NCBI GenBank assembly: GCA_937875395.1
Contig: CALNCU010000185.1
Coordinates: forward strand, 1-16,452
Length of the DNA stretch: 16,452 bases
Source of the DNA: an uncultured Armatimonadota bacterium
Lineage (GTDB): Bacteria; Armatimonadota; UBA5829; DTJY01
Reading direction: 5' to 3'
The position numbers were made by a program, and so were the translations under genes. Under the pieces are notes generated by a model, which saw only the letters and a program-made list of their open reading frames with translations, did no database searches and was not told the DNA's origin. This document shows, in pieces, positions 1 to 7,338 of the stretch (position 1 is the stretch's first letter; each line of letters starts with the position of its first letter).

Positions 1-2
1 TC

Positions 3-254
3 TGCTATCCGTGGCACGCGGCAGGGCGTATTGCCGCCTTTGAATCCGTGCAGGCAGGGTATGCCACCAATTTCTGGGGTAAGATTGGCGGAAGGTACTC
101 CTCACCTATCCCCGGGAACCCGCTGCGCATTGCGCGCGTGGGCGGCGATTTCTTCTTCCGTCTCCCGGGCACGGGGAGGGCGCCTTTTTTGGGGATTATT
201 GCAGGTAAAGCGGCAAGGCGTGCCAGGGAGGGTTCTCCTTATGTTACGCATTAG
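3..254 (+). CDS. C-terminal end of a probable carbohydrate (polysaccharide) deacetylase-like protein, partial
   Basis: An open frame runs in from the left edge to a TAG stop at 252-254, giving 83 residues. It begins C-Y-P-W-H-x-A-G-R, continues with an A-G-Y-x-x-x-F-W-G segment, then G-N-P-L-R-I-A-R and F-R-L-P-G-x-G-R, and ends in a basic stretch. These segments remind me of the C-terminal part of polysaccharide-deacetylase-like proteins in cell-surface polysaccharide clusters, where a 'YP.G' strand is followed by 'AGY'. That recall is from memory, and the catalytic N-terminal half is outside the window. The next gene starts 48 bp downstream on the same strand, so it probably belongs to the same locus. 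That it is a real coding end is fairly secure from codon use and composition. The deacetylase assignment is tentative. Confidence 0.5.
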   Translation, partial: CYPWHAAGRIAAFESVQAGYATNFWGKIGGRYSSPIPGNPLRIARVGGDFFFRLPGTGRAPFLGIIAGKAARRAREGSPYVTH

Positions 255-302
255 CAGGTGCCCGGATATTAATGCTTCGTCCACTGCAGTCAGGGGTGTG
301 CT

Positions 303-1265
303 ATGTTAAAAGGGTTGAGGAATATATTGCGCAAGTTATTCAGGGTAGACATGTGGACAATAGGTATAGCCTACCAGCCCATCCATGCTTTTTTAGACCC
401 CAAATCAAGCCCCCGCATTTACTGGCTGCCCATGAAGAGAAAGGATATCTTTGCCGCCGATCCGTTTGGCGCGGTAGTAGACGGCCGCCTTTGCATCCTT
501 TGTGAGAAGTTTGATTTCAGAAAAGATAAGGGCATTATTGCAGCCCTGGAATTTGACAGCCGGTCTCTTCTGCCCGGGTTTTATGCGGTTCTTGATTTTC
601 CAAGCCATATCTCCTACCCGTATCTTATAGAACATGAAGGCAACCATTACATGATCCCGGAGACATCTGCAGATATGGAAGTAGCGCTTTTTAAGGCAGA
701 AAGATTCCCAAATCGCTGGGAGAAGGCGGGGGTGCTGATAGAAGGCGTTGCGGCAGTGGATTCCACCGTCTTTAAGTACAACGGCAGATGGTGGATGATG
801 TTTACAGATGGAGCAAGCGGGCCTAACAACCTTCTCCACATCTGGCATGCCCCGGACTTACTTGGCCCGTGGGAGGCGCATGCGGCAAACCCCGTAAAAG
901 ATGACATCTTCTCCTCCAGGCCCGGAGGCACCCCGTTTGAGTATGACGGCGCTCTCTACCGTCCCGCACAGGATTGCTCCCGCACTTACGGAGGCGCCAT
1001 TGTATTAAACAGAGTCCTTACGCTCACTCCCACAGAGTTTGCGGAAGAGAAGGCAACAGTAATTCGGCCGCAAAAAGACAGCCCGTGCCCGGATGGATTG
1101 CACACCCTCTCCTCCGTAGGCGGGATAACGCTTATAGATGGAAAACGCTGCCAATTCAATTCAATAGCATTAAAGGTTGCGCTTATCCAAAAAGCCGCAA
1201 GCCTTATAAATGGGCGCAGGAGGGCCGGGCAAAGCACTGTTTCGGCACATCCGGCAAACGGGTAA
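303..1265 (+). CDS. GINT1-N-like beta-propeller protein of a polysaccharide locus (function unknown)
   Basis: This 320-residue protein has no signal peptide or membrane segment. Its body (about residues 20-275) resembles the N-terminal domain of glucosamine inositolphosphorylceramide transferase 1 (GINT1_N), a predicted five-bladed propeller related to the GH43/arabinanase fold. Visible blade signatures are A-D-P-F (52-55) followed by a D-G-x-L-x-I-L-x-E strand, S-Y-P-Y-L-I-E-H-E-G (104-113), P-E-T-S (119-122), V-D-S-T (152-155), G-R-W-W-M-M-F-T (161-168), and P-G-G-T-P-F-E-Y-D-G (207-216). The last ~40 residues are basic and probably flexible. The ATG at 303 follows AGGGGTG with 5-nt spacing. 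Bacterial relatives often lie in polysaccharide clusters, where they may modify or transfer sugars, but I know of no assigned reaction. A glycosidase-like or sugar-binding role is possible. The family call is good; the function is open. Confidence 0.8.
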   Translation: MLKGLRNILRKLFRVDMWTIGIAYQPIHAFLDPKSSPRIYWLPMKRKDIFAADPFGAVVDGRLCILCEKFDFRKDKGIIAALEFDSRSLLPGFYAVLDFPSHISYPYLIEHEGNHYMIPETSADMEVALFKAERFPNRWEKAGVLIEGVAAVDSTVFKYNGRWWMMFTDGASGPNNLLHIWHAPDLLGPWEAHAANPVKDDIFSSRPGGTPFEYDGALYRPAQDCSRTYGGAIVLNRVLTLTPTEFAEEKATVIRPQKDSPCPDGLHTLSSVGGITLIDGKRCQFNSIALKVALIQKAASLINGRRRAGQSTVSAHPANG

Positions 1266-1337
1266 AAGTGCGTAAGAGGAATTATACCGCCCTGTCTGTT
1301 TGGCGCTCAACATATCTTGGCTAGGAGGAGGACTGGT

Positions 1338-2336
1338 TTGGCTGTTACCCTTCATGGTGCTAATGAATCCCATTCTGTAGAAGAGACCGTCTATCCGCTG
1401 GATATCTCCATAATAATCCCCGTGTATAACGAGGAGGAGAACCTGGCCCTTCTCTACCAGGGGATGAAACCCGTCCTGGAGGGGCTTGGCAGGAGTTTTG
1501 AGATAATCTTTGTAGACGATGGCAGCAGGGACGGTTCTCCCCAGGTGCTTGCGGCGTTAAATGCAGCCGATGCAAGGTGCAGGGTTATACGCTTCAGGCG
1601 CAACTTTGGGCAGACGGCCGCCATGTCTGCAGGGTTCTCCTATGCAAAGGGCGCCGTTATTATCACCCTGGATGCAGACCTTCAGAACGATCCCGGCGAT
1701 ATCCCCATGCTGCTTGAAAAGATTGATGACGGCTATGACGTTGTAAGCGGCTGGCGGATTCATAGAAAAGACAAGTTTATTACGCGCCGGTTGCCGTCCA
1801 TATGCGCCAACTGGCTTATCTCCCGTATCACCGGGGTAAAGCTGCACGATTACGGGTGCACCTTAAAAGCCTACAAGAATGAGGTTGCCCAAAACATAGA
1901 TTTGTACGGAGAGATGCACCGGTTCATCCCCGCCCTTGCAAGCTGGATGGGTATAAGCGTGACGGAGATACCCGTAAGCCACCACCCAAGGAAGCACGGA
2001 AAATCCAAGTACGGGCTCTCCAGAACCTTGAGAGTGTTTCTAGATTTAATAACCGTAAAATTTCTGCTCAGTTATTCCACAAAACCGCTGCAGATGTTTG
2101 GCTCCGTGGGAGTGCTGGCTTCTGCTATGGGCTTTAGTATAGCGGCATACCTGTCATACGATAAACTCTTTCGCGGGAATCCGCTCTCAAACCGCCCCAT
2201 GCTCTTCCTGGCCATCCTTATGATACTTGTAGGGATACAGTTTATTACCATGGGGCTCCTTGGTGAGATGATGGCGCGCATATATCATGATGAGCAGAAG
2301 AAACCTATCTATGTAATTAAGGAAATTCTTGAATAG
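1338..2336 (+). CDS. Membrane-anchored family 2 glycosyltransferase (DPM1/GtrB-like polyprenyl-phosphate sugar synthase)
   Basis: This GT2 enzyme (332 aa from the chosen start) probably moves a sugar from a nucleotide donor to polyprenyl phosphate or a lipid-linked acceptor at the cytoplasmic membrane. The GT-A fold begins D-I-S-I-I-I-P-V-Y-N-E-E. It has the V-D-D-G-S nucleotide-binding motif (residues 59-63), the D-A-D metal motif (112-114) in L-D-A-D-L-Q-N-D-P, and a basic S-K-Y-G-L-S-R linker. Two membrane helices follow, at about 253-275 and 289-310, as in DPM1, GtrB and ArnC relatives. I chose TTG at 1338 because AGGAGGAGGA at 1323-1332 sits 5 nt upstream; an in-frame TTG at 1317 lies before this site. 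The gene ends 31 bp before the flippase start. The exact sugar and acceptor cannot be read from sequence. Confidence 0.9.
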   Translation: MAVTLHGANESHSVEETVYPLDISIIIPVYNEEENLALLYQGMKPVLEGLGRSFEIIFVDDGSRDGSPQVLAALNAADARCRVIRFRRNFGQTAAMSAGFSYAKGAVIITLDADLQNDPGDIPMLLEKIDDGYDVVSGWRIHRKDKFITRRLPSICANWLISRITGVKLHDYGCTLKAYKNEVAQNIDLYGEMHRFIPALASWMGISVTEIPVSHHPRKHGKSKYGLSRTLRVFLDLITVKFLLSYSTKPLQMFGSVGVLASAMGFSIAAYLSYDKLFRGNPLSNRPMLFLAILMILVGIQFITMGLLGEMMARIYHDEQKKPIYVIKEILE

Positions 2337-2367
2337 GGCGCCAGAGGCCCGTGAAAAAGAGGCGTCC

Positions 2368-3798
2368 ATGGAGAATTTCAAGCGAAAAGCATTAATCTCG
2401 CTAATAAGCTCTTACGCATCACAGTTTGCCACAACGGCCACCAACCTGGCTACAAAGCTCATCCTGGCACACCTTATAGCGCCGGGAGATCTTGGCGTCT
2501 ATGCCAAGGCTCTCTTTGTGCAGTTGGGCCTGGAGATGCTTATGGATATGGGGGTTACCCAGCATGTAGCCAGGGAGAACCACCGCCCATACGGAGCCTA
2601 TCTTGTAATACGGGTTGCCGCCGCCCTGATTCTTATAGCCGCCGTGCAGATATTTGGCGGAGTGTTCTCTGTATGGGGCGCAGAACTTCCAAATGTCTCC
2701 CGGGCGCTCTCTATAATACTGCTTATAAAGGCCCTCTCCGGCGTTCCCAACCTCTACCTGGAACGGGAACTCATGATCCAAAAATCCGTGCTGCCACAGC
2801 TCCTCCGGCTGTTTACAAACGGTGTGGTAAGCATAATTCTGGCACGGCTTAACTTTGGAGTATGGGCGCTTGTCTGCGGCGCGGTTACGGGCGAATTTAC
2901 GTTTGCCGTGTTTATGTGGAGGTCTGCGTGGGCCTATATTCCCATAGATATCACATGGAGGCACGGCGGCACGCTTATCTGGGAGAGCCGGCACCTGTTT
3001 GCCATCTCCCTTATGGGGTTTGCGTTGCAGCAGGGAGACATAGCCATAACGGGATCGCTCCTTCCAAACAAGCAGGTAGGGTTTTATGCAATGGCGTACT
3101 CGCTTGTAATAATCCTCTCCAAAGTGGTAGAGGCCGCCGTTTACCGGGTTATATACCCGCTTTTTTGCGAATACCGCGACAACATCTCAGACCTGGGAAA
3201 CATATACCGGCGGGCCACGCTTGCCGTCTATGCCCTAGAAGCGCCCATATATATGTTCCTTATTTTTAACGCCCGGGTGATTATACCGGCCCTGCTGGGA
3301 GAGAAGTGGCGCCCGGCGGTTCCCATTATACAACTGCTCTCCATCTACGGCATAATAAACCCCCTCCCAACGTTTGGAAATGAGATTTTGAGAGCAAAAA
3401 AGCAGGACAGGCTTCTAACGCTCTCCAATGTAATAGGCTCCGTTACGCTTATTGTGAGCGGTTACCTGCTTACAAAGAGTCACGGCGCCGAGGGGATGGC
3501 AATTGCCAAGTATATTGTAATAGGCAGCATACCGGTGGTCATGTCTCTCTACAGCAGCATAAGGCAAGATTTAATACTGCTTGTGGGGCAGCTTGCGCTT
3601 GTCTACTCCATTGCAGTTGTTGGTATAGGCATTGTGAGCCTGGGGTTCTCTTTCTCTGCCGCGGCGCAGGTTGCGGCAGGCACTCTTTTTATACCACTGA
3701 TCTGGATTATCTACTACTATATGTTCGGCAGTGAGATAGGAACCGGGGCTCTTAGAAACCTGCGTGCAGATACGGTAAGGGTTACAGAAGCAGACTGA
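2368..3798 (+). CDS. Wzx-like oligosaccharide flippase (MOP superfamily polysaccharide exporter)
   Basis: This 476-residue polytopic membrane protein has about 12-14 hydrophobic segments along its whole length. The N-terminus (Y-A-S-Q-F-x-T-T, then A-x-L-I-A-P-G-D-L-G-V-Y-A) is typical of the polysaccharide-biosynthesis flippases (PST/Wzx group), where the A-P-x-D/E-x-G-x-Y/W motif is conserved. Later segments such as G-F-Y-A-M-A-Y-S-L and L-L-G-E-K-W-R-P-A-V-P-I-I-Q-L-L-S also fit. It should flip undecaprenyl-pyrophosphate-linked repeat units across the cytoplasmic membrane. ATG at 2368 follows AAGAGG (2357-2362) with 5-nt spacing, so I prefer it over the in-frame TTG at 2329, which overlaps the previous gene's stop and has no comparable site. 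It sits between a GT and a Wzy-like protein, the classic Wzx context. Confidence 0.88.
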   Translation: MENFKRKALISLISSYASQFATTATNLATKLILAHLIAPGDLGVYAKALFVQLGLEMLMDMGVTQHVARENHRPYGAYLVIRVAAALILIAAVQIFGGVFSVWGAELPNVSRALSIILLIKALSGVPNLYLERELMIQKSVLPQLLRLFTNGVVSIILARLNFGVWALVCGAVTGEFTFAVFMWRSAWAYIPIDITWRHGGTLIWESRHLFAISLMGFALQQGDIAITGSLLPNKQVGFYAMAYSLVIILSKVVEAAVYRVIYPLFCEYRDNISDLGNIYRRATLAVYALEAPIYMFLIFNARVIIPALLGEKWRPAVPIIQLLSIYGIINPLPTFGNEILRAKKQDRLLTLSNVIGSVTLIVSGYLLTKSHGAEGMAIAKYIVIGSIPVVMSLYSSIRQDLILLVGQLALVYSIAVVGIGIVSLGFSFSAAAQVAAGTLFIPLIWIIYYYMFGSEIGTGALRNLRADTVRVTEAD

Positions 3799-3847
3799 CG
3801 GATGCGGGAATATTACTATCCAAATAAATTATTGAGAGGCAGGATAA

Positions 3848-5344
3848 ATGCATAATCAAGGGCCGGGCATAGAGGGAATGAGAGAGGGTGCAGGCCAAAG
3901 GGTTGCCACCGGTCAAAGACCCGCCGAGCGGCAGGGAATGTACGGGCTTGCGCCGGCCGTTCTTTTTGTGGCGCTTGCCTTTTTTATGGCATATTTTGTC
4001 ACCCATTTTTCAGCGTATTTTGTTGTTGCGGCCATGATAGCGCTCCTTCTTGGGATGATCCTCTCAAAAGACCTTCAGCGGGGGATGTTCCTGTATATCT
4101 GCATAGCCGCCCTCGCCTTTGGAGAGTCCCCCCAGGTGCAGAGTTCTACCGGCCGATACGGCGCGGGCATTATGCCGTCACAGCTTTTGCTGGCCTTTAT
4201 TGCCGTACTGTGGATTGGGCGGATGCTCTTTATGCAGGAGAGGGTAAGGCTGGTCTATTCAAGGCTGAACCTGCCGTTTATCCTCCTGGGGGTATCATCC
4301 ATAATCTCCTTTATAGTCGCCAATACCTTAAACCCGCCTGCCGGATTGCTTATACATCAAAAACTCATCACCCAGGCGGCAGAGATGGGGCTGCTCTTCT
4401 GCTCCATACTGGCATTCATCCTCTCCACCAATCTTTTTCATGATATGCGGTGGATAAACCTGGCGTTTGCCCCCATGATCCTTCTGGGATTGTATACCGC
4501 CACGTGGAGCATTACAGATTTTGCAATGCCGGCACAGGTACTCTGGCCCACATTGCTGCTCTCTATTTCTGCGGCGTTAGTCTATGCCCGCCTGCTCTTC
4601 AAATATCCGGGCGGGGTGCGGGGGATACTCCTGCTGGCTGTATTCCTCTTTATGATTATAGGGATTGCAACGGATGCTACCTGGGCTTCCGGCATAACGG
4701 CAACAACGGTAATGGTTCTGGTTATAAGCGCCTACAAGTCAAGGCTTCTATCTGCAGGTATAGCAGCAGCCGTCCTTGTAGTGCTCTTTGTCTATCCGGG
4801 GGTCTTTCCATCCATGGTGGCGGAGGCCTTAAGCTCGGGGGATTTTGACCGGTTTATTATCTGGCGCGATGCCTTGAACATGCTTGTGCATGTAAACCCC
4901 ATAACCGGCGTGGGCCCGGGAAACTACTACGCTTATATATACGATTACAGCACCGTCTGGTACGGAATCAACACCTATATTACGGCGCATAACAACTATA
5001 TACAGTTTGCGGCAGAGCTGGGGATTGTGGGAATCACGCTGCTTTTGTGGGTTATCGCCGCCGGCATAAGGACGGGTATGGATAACGTGCGCCGGGCATT
5101 GCCGGAGATCAGGTGGTTCTGCATTGCCGGGACGGGGATATTTGCCGGTATAGCCGTCGCCGCCGTTCTGGGAGATTATCTTTTGCCTAACCGTGCCAAT
5201 AACGGCATCATTACCTTTGGGACAGCCGTTTACACATGGGTTATTCTTGGCGCAGGCGTGGCGGCGGCAAATATAAAGAAAGATTCGGACGGGGAGAAAG
5301 ATGAAAGACTTGTCCATAGCAATAGTAAACTGGAACACAAGTGA
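3848..5344 (+). CDS. O-antigen ligase / Wzy-type polysaccharide polymerase family membrane protein
   Basis: This 498-residue protein has a ~30-residue hydrophilic N-terminus and then about ten or more hydrophobic helices. The Wzy_C signature is clear: G-V-G-P-G-N-Y-Y (around residues 356-363), a periplasmic loop, then T-A-H-N-N-Y-I-Q-F-A-A-E-L-G-I-V-G (around 378-394), where the His and the following N-x-x-x-x-x-x-E are typical of O-antigen ligases and polymerases. It would join lipid-linked repeat units, or attach finished glycan to an acceptor, on the outer face of the membrane. Sequence alone does not separate polymerase from ligase, and no second candidate of either kind is visible here. 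ATG at 3848 follows GAGAGG (3834-3839) at 8 nt. The 3' end overlaps the next gene by 44 bp, suggesting translational coupling. Confidence 0.87.
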   Translation: MHNQGPGIEGMREGAGQRVATGQRPAERQGMYGLAPAVLFVALAFFMAYFVTHFSAYFVVAAMIALLLGMILSKDLQRGMFLYICIAALAFGESPQVQSSTGRYGAGIMPSQLLLAFIAVLWIGRMLFMQERVRLVYSRLNLPFILLGVSSIISFIVANTLNPPAGLLIHQKLITQAAEMGLLFCSILAFILSTNLFHDMRWINLAFAPMILLGLYTATWSITDFAMPAQVLWPTLLLSISAALVYARLLFKYPGGVRGILLLAVFLFMIIGIATDATWASGITATTVMVLVISAYKSRLLSAGIAAAVLVVLFVYPGVFPSMVAEALSSGDFDRFIIWRDALNMLVHVNPITGVGPGNYYAYIYDYSTVWYGINTYITAHNNYIQFAAELGIVGITLLLWVIAAGIRTGMDNVRRALPEIRWFCIAGTGIFAGIAVAAVLGDYLLPNRANNGIITFGTAVYTWVILGAGVAAANIKKDSDGEKDERLVHSNSKLEHK

Positions 5345-6224
5345 TCTGTTGCACCAATGCCTGCTCTCTGCAAAGGAATCCTGCAAGGGCACGGATTATG
5401 AGATTATAGTTGTAGATAATGCCTCTTCAGACGGCAGCCCGGAGATGGTGGAAGAGGAGCACCCGGATGTTTTGCTGGTAAGAAATCCCATAAACCAGGG
5501 ATTTGCCGCCGCCTGCAACCTTGCATACAAGTACAGCAGCGGCCGGTATTTTTTGCTGCTCAATACAGATACCATAGTCATCAAAAGCGCCCTGCCGGAC
5601 ATGGTGGGCTTTATGGATACACGCCCCAATGCCGGCGCCGCAGGATGCCGTCTTATCAACCGCGACGGCTCTCTGCAAAGATCATGCAGCTGTTTCCCCG
5701 GGCTTATGACGGAACTGTTTGATGCTCTCTACCTTTCCAAAATCTTCCCAAAGAGCCGGCTGTTTGGCGCGTATGCCATGTCTTACTGGGATTTTGCCGA
5801 TGAGAGGGAGGTGGATTTTGCCGGCGGGAGCTGCCTTATAGTCCGCAGGGAAGCAATAGAAGCAGTAGGCCTGCTGGACGATGGATTCTTTATGTATGCA
5901 GAAGAGGCGGATTGGTGCTACAGAATGCGCGCGGGCGGATGGAAGGTCTGCTACTACCCGGGCGCAAGCGTAATTCATCTGGGAGGGGAGAGCGCCAAAA
6001 AGTACGGCAGCCAGATACTCCTTCACTTATACACAAGCCGCAACAGGTTCCTGCGCAAGCACAGGGGGAGTTATGTGGCCGGGGTTCACAGGGCTATTGT
6101 GGCTCTGGGGGCCCTCTGCCGCATGGGGGCATACTATGTTGGGCGGGCCGCGGGCAGGGGCGAGCCGGATTTTATAAAGTTCCAGAAAAGCCTCTTTGCC
6201 TGGGCGGCAGGGCGGGAGGTGTAA
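5301..6224 (+). CDS. Family 2 glycosyltransferase, rhamnosyltransferase (WbbL)-like
   Basis: This 307-residue soluble or peripheral GT2 is close to the usual length for rhamnosyltransferase-like enzymes. The N-terminus reads S-I-A-I-V-N-W-N-T, followed by V-V-D-N-A-S-S-D-G-S (residues 37-46), N-Q-G-F-A-A-A-C-N (65-73), the N-T-D metal motif (88-90), a D-F-A-G-G-S-C-L-I-V-R-R-E acceptor segment (172-184), and E-E-A-D-W-C-Y-R (201-208) containing the likely catalytic acids. H-L-G-G follows at about 226-229. These are hallmarks of the WbbL/GlfT-like GT2 group, which transfers L-rhamnose or related sugars to lipid-linked glycans, although the donor here is unproven. ATG at 5301 follows GGGGAG and overlaps the Wzy-like gene by 44 bp. 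The TAA stop is one base before the next start. Confidence 0.92.
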   Translation: MKDLSIAIVNWNTSDLLHQCLLSAKESCKGTDYEIIVVDNASSDGSPEMVEEEHPDVLLVRNPINQGFAAACNLAYKYSSGRYFLLLNTDTIVIKSALPDMVGFMDTRPNAGAAGCRLINRDGSLQRSCSCFPGLMTELFDALYLSKIFPKSRLFGAYAMSYWDFADEREVDFAGGSCLIVRREAIEAVGLLDDGFFMYAEEADWCYRMRAGGWKVCYYPGASVIHLGGESAKKYGSQILLHLYTSRNRFLRKHRGSYVAGVHRAIVALGALCRMGAYYVGRAAGRGEPDFIKFQKSLFAWAAGREV

Positions 6225-6225
6225 G

Positions 6226-7338
6226 GTGAGGGTAGGGATAGATGCCAGGTTTCTCACGCACTCCCAGCGCGGAGGATTTAAGGCCTACACGCACTCCGTA
6301 GTGGCTGCGCTTGCCCTTGTAGACCGGGAGAACAGCTACATCCTGTATACAGATAGAGAGTGCGCAGAAGATTTGGCCCTTCCTTCCAACTTTAAGATAA
6401 AGCCCGTTCCGGGGACGCACCCAATAATAAGGGAGCAGGTGGTGCTCCCGGTTGTTATGCAAAGAGACGGGGTGGAGCTTGCGCATTTTCTTTGCAACAC
6501 GGCGCCCGTGGTTCCGCTTGTGTCCATGGCGGTGACCATCCATGATACCATCCCCTTAAGGCCCGGCAGGTTTGAGGCCGGACAGGATTTGCACACCCGC
6601 ATGCTTCATAGGTATTGGAGAGGCGTAATACCCGCAGCGGCCAAAAAATCCAGGCTTGTTATTACCAATTCCAACTACGTGCTTCATGATCTGGGAGCCG
6701 CATTTGCTCTCCCTGCCCACCGCCTCTGCGTTGTTCCGCTTGAGGTGAACCCCGCCTTCTCTTCCCAGGCGCCCGGCACTATGCCGGATGGAGTAGGCTC
6801 CGGTGACATGTATATCATGGCCTTTGCATCTCGCGACGGTAGAAAAAATCACCAGGCCGCCATAGAGGCCCACGCAATGCTTCTGCCGAGCTTTCCGGAG
6901 CTTAAACTGGTGCTAGTCTGCTCACATCCCGGCATAAAAGAGAAGGTGGGGGACAGACAGGGGTTGCTGCCGCTGGGCTCCGTCTCCACAGAGGAACTTA
7001 TCTGGCTCTACAGAAACGCCCGCGCCCTTATATTCCCTTCGTTTGATGAGGGTTTTGGGCTTCCGCCGGTGGAGGCCATGGCGTGCGGAACCCCGGTTGT
7101 TGCATCAAACGCCGGGTCTTTGCCGGAAGTCACGGGCGGCTGTGCGGCCCTTGCATCTCCTTCTGATTGGAAGGGATTCGCAGAAGGCATCCGCCTTATT
7201 CTGGAAGATGATGCCGTAAGGGGTAAGATGGTAGAGATGGGACTCCGTCACGTAAAACGGTATGCAAGGGAGAGCATGGGCCTGGAGCTTGTTGCCGCCT
7301 ACCAGCGGGCTGCGGCAGAAAGGAGGGTTCCGCCATAG
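6226..7338 (+). CDS. Family 4 glycosyltransferase (retaining, GT-B fold)
   Basis: This 370-residue GT4 enzyme starts V-R-V-G-I-D-A-R-F, then a Gly-rich G-G-F-K-A-Y segment as in mannosyltransferases of the WbaZ/MtfB type. The C-terminal donor domain has the canonical E-x7-E signature in F-D-E-G-F-G-L-P-P-V-E-A-M-A-C-G-T-P-V-V (glutamates at about 275 and 283) followed by S-N-A-G-S-L-P-E-V. It should transfer a nucleotide-activated hexose to the growing lipid-linked repeat unit in the cytoplasm. I chose GTG at 6226 because GGGAGG at 6214-6219 lies 6 nt upstream and M-R-V-G-I-D-A-R is a normal family start. A TTG at 6196 would add ten unlikely residues. It follows the GT2 stop by one base. Its own stop, TAG at 7336-7338, is interleaved with the proposed ATA start of the next gene. 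Confidence 0.92.
   Translation: MRVGIDARFLTHSQRGGFKAYTHSVVAALALVDRENSYILYTDRECAEDLALPSNFKIKPVPGTHPIIREQVVLPVVMQRDGVELAHFLCNTAPVVPLVSMAVTIHDTIPLRPGRFEAGQDLHTRMLHRYWRGVIPAAAKKSRLVITNSNYVLHDLGAAFALPAHRLCVVPLEVNPAFSSQAPGTMPDGVGSGDMYIMAFASRDGRKNHQAAIEAHAMLLPSFPELKLVLVCSHPGIKEKVGDRQGLLPLGSVSTEELIWLYRNARALIFPSFDEGFGLPPVEAMACGTPVVASNAGSLPEVTGGCAALASPSDWKGFAEGIRLILEDDAVRGKMVEMGLRHVKRYARESMGLELVAAYQRAAAERRVPP
7320..7327 (+). promoter_or_regulatory. Strong Shine-Dalgarno that decides the ATA start at 7335
   Basis: AAGGAGGG lies inside the 3' end of the preceding GT4 gene, 7 nt before ATA 7335. No other initiation codon within a useful distance is in the frame of the following gene, so this site supports initiation at the ATA. 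Confidence 0.65.

Noticed and set aside
2419..2994. Long open frame on the minus strand inside the flippase gene
   Set aside because: It is antisense to a clearly coding membrane protein, its translation has no family motif, and it is a by-product of the codon use of the real gene.
4829..5392. 187-codon open frame on the minus strand across the Wzy-like/GT2 junction
   Set aside because: It spans two well-supported genes on the opposite strand and its His/Cys/Arg-rich translation resembles no protein.
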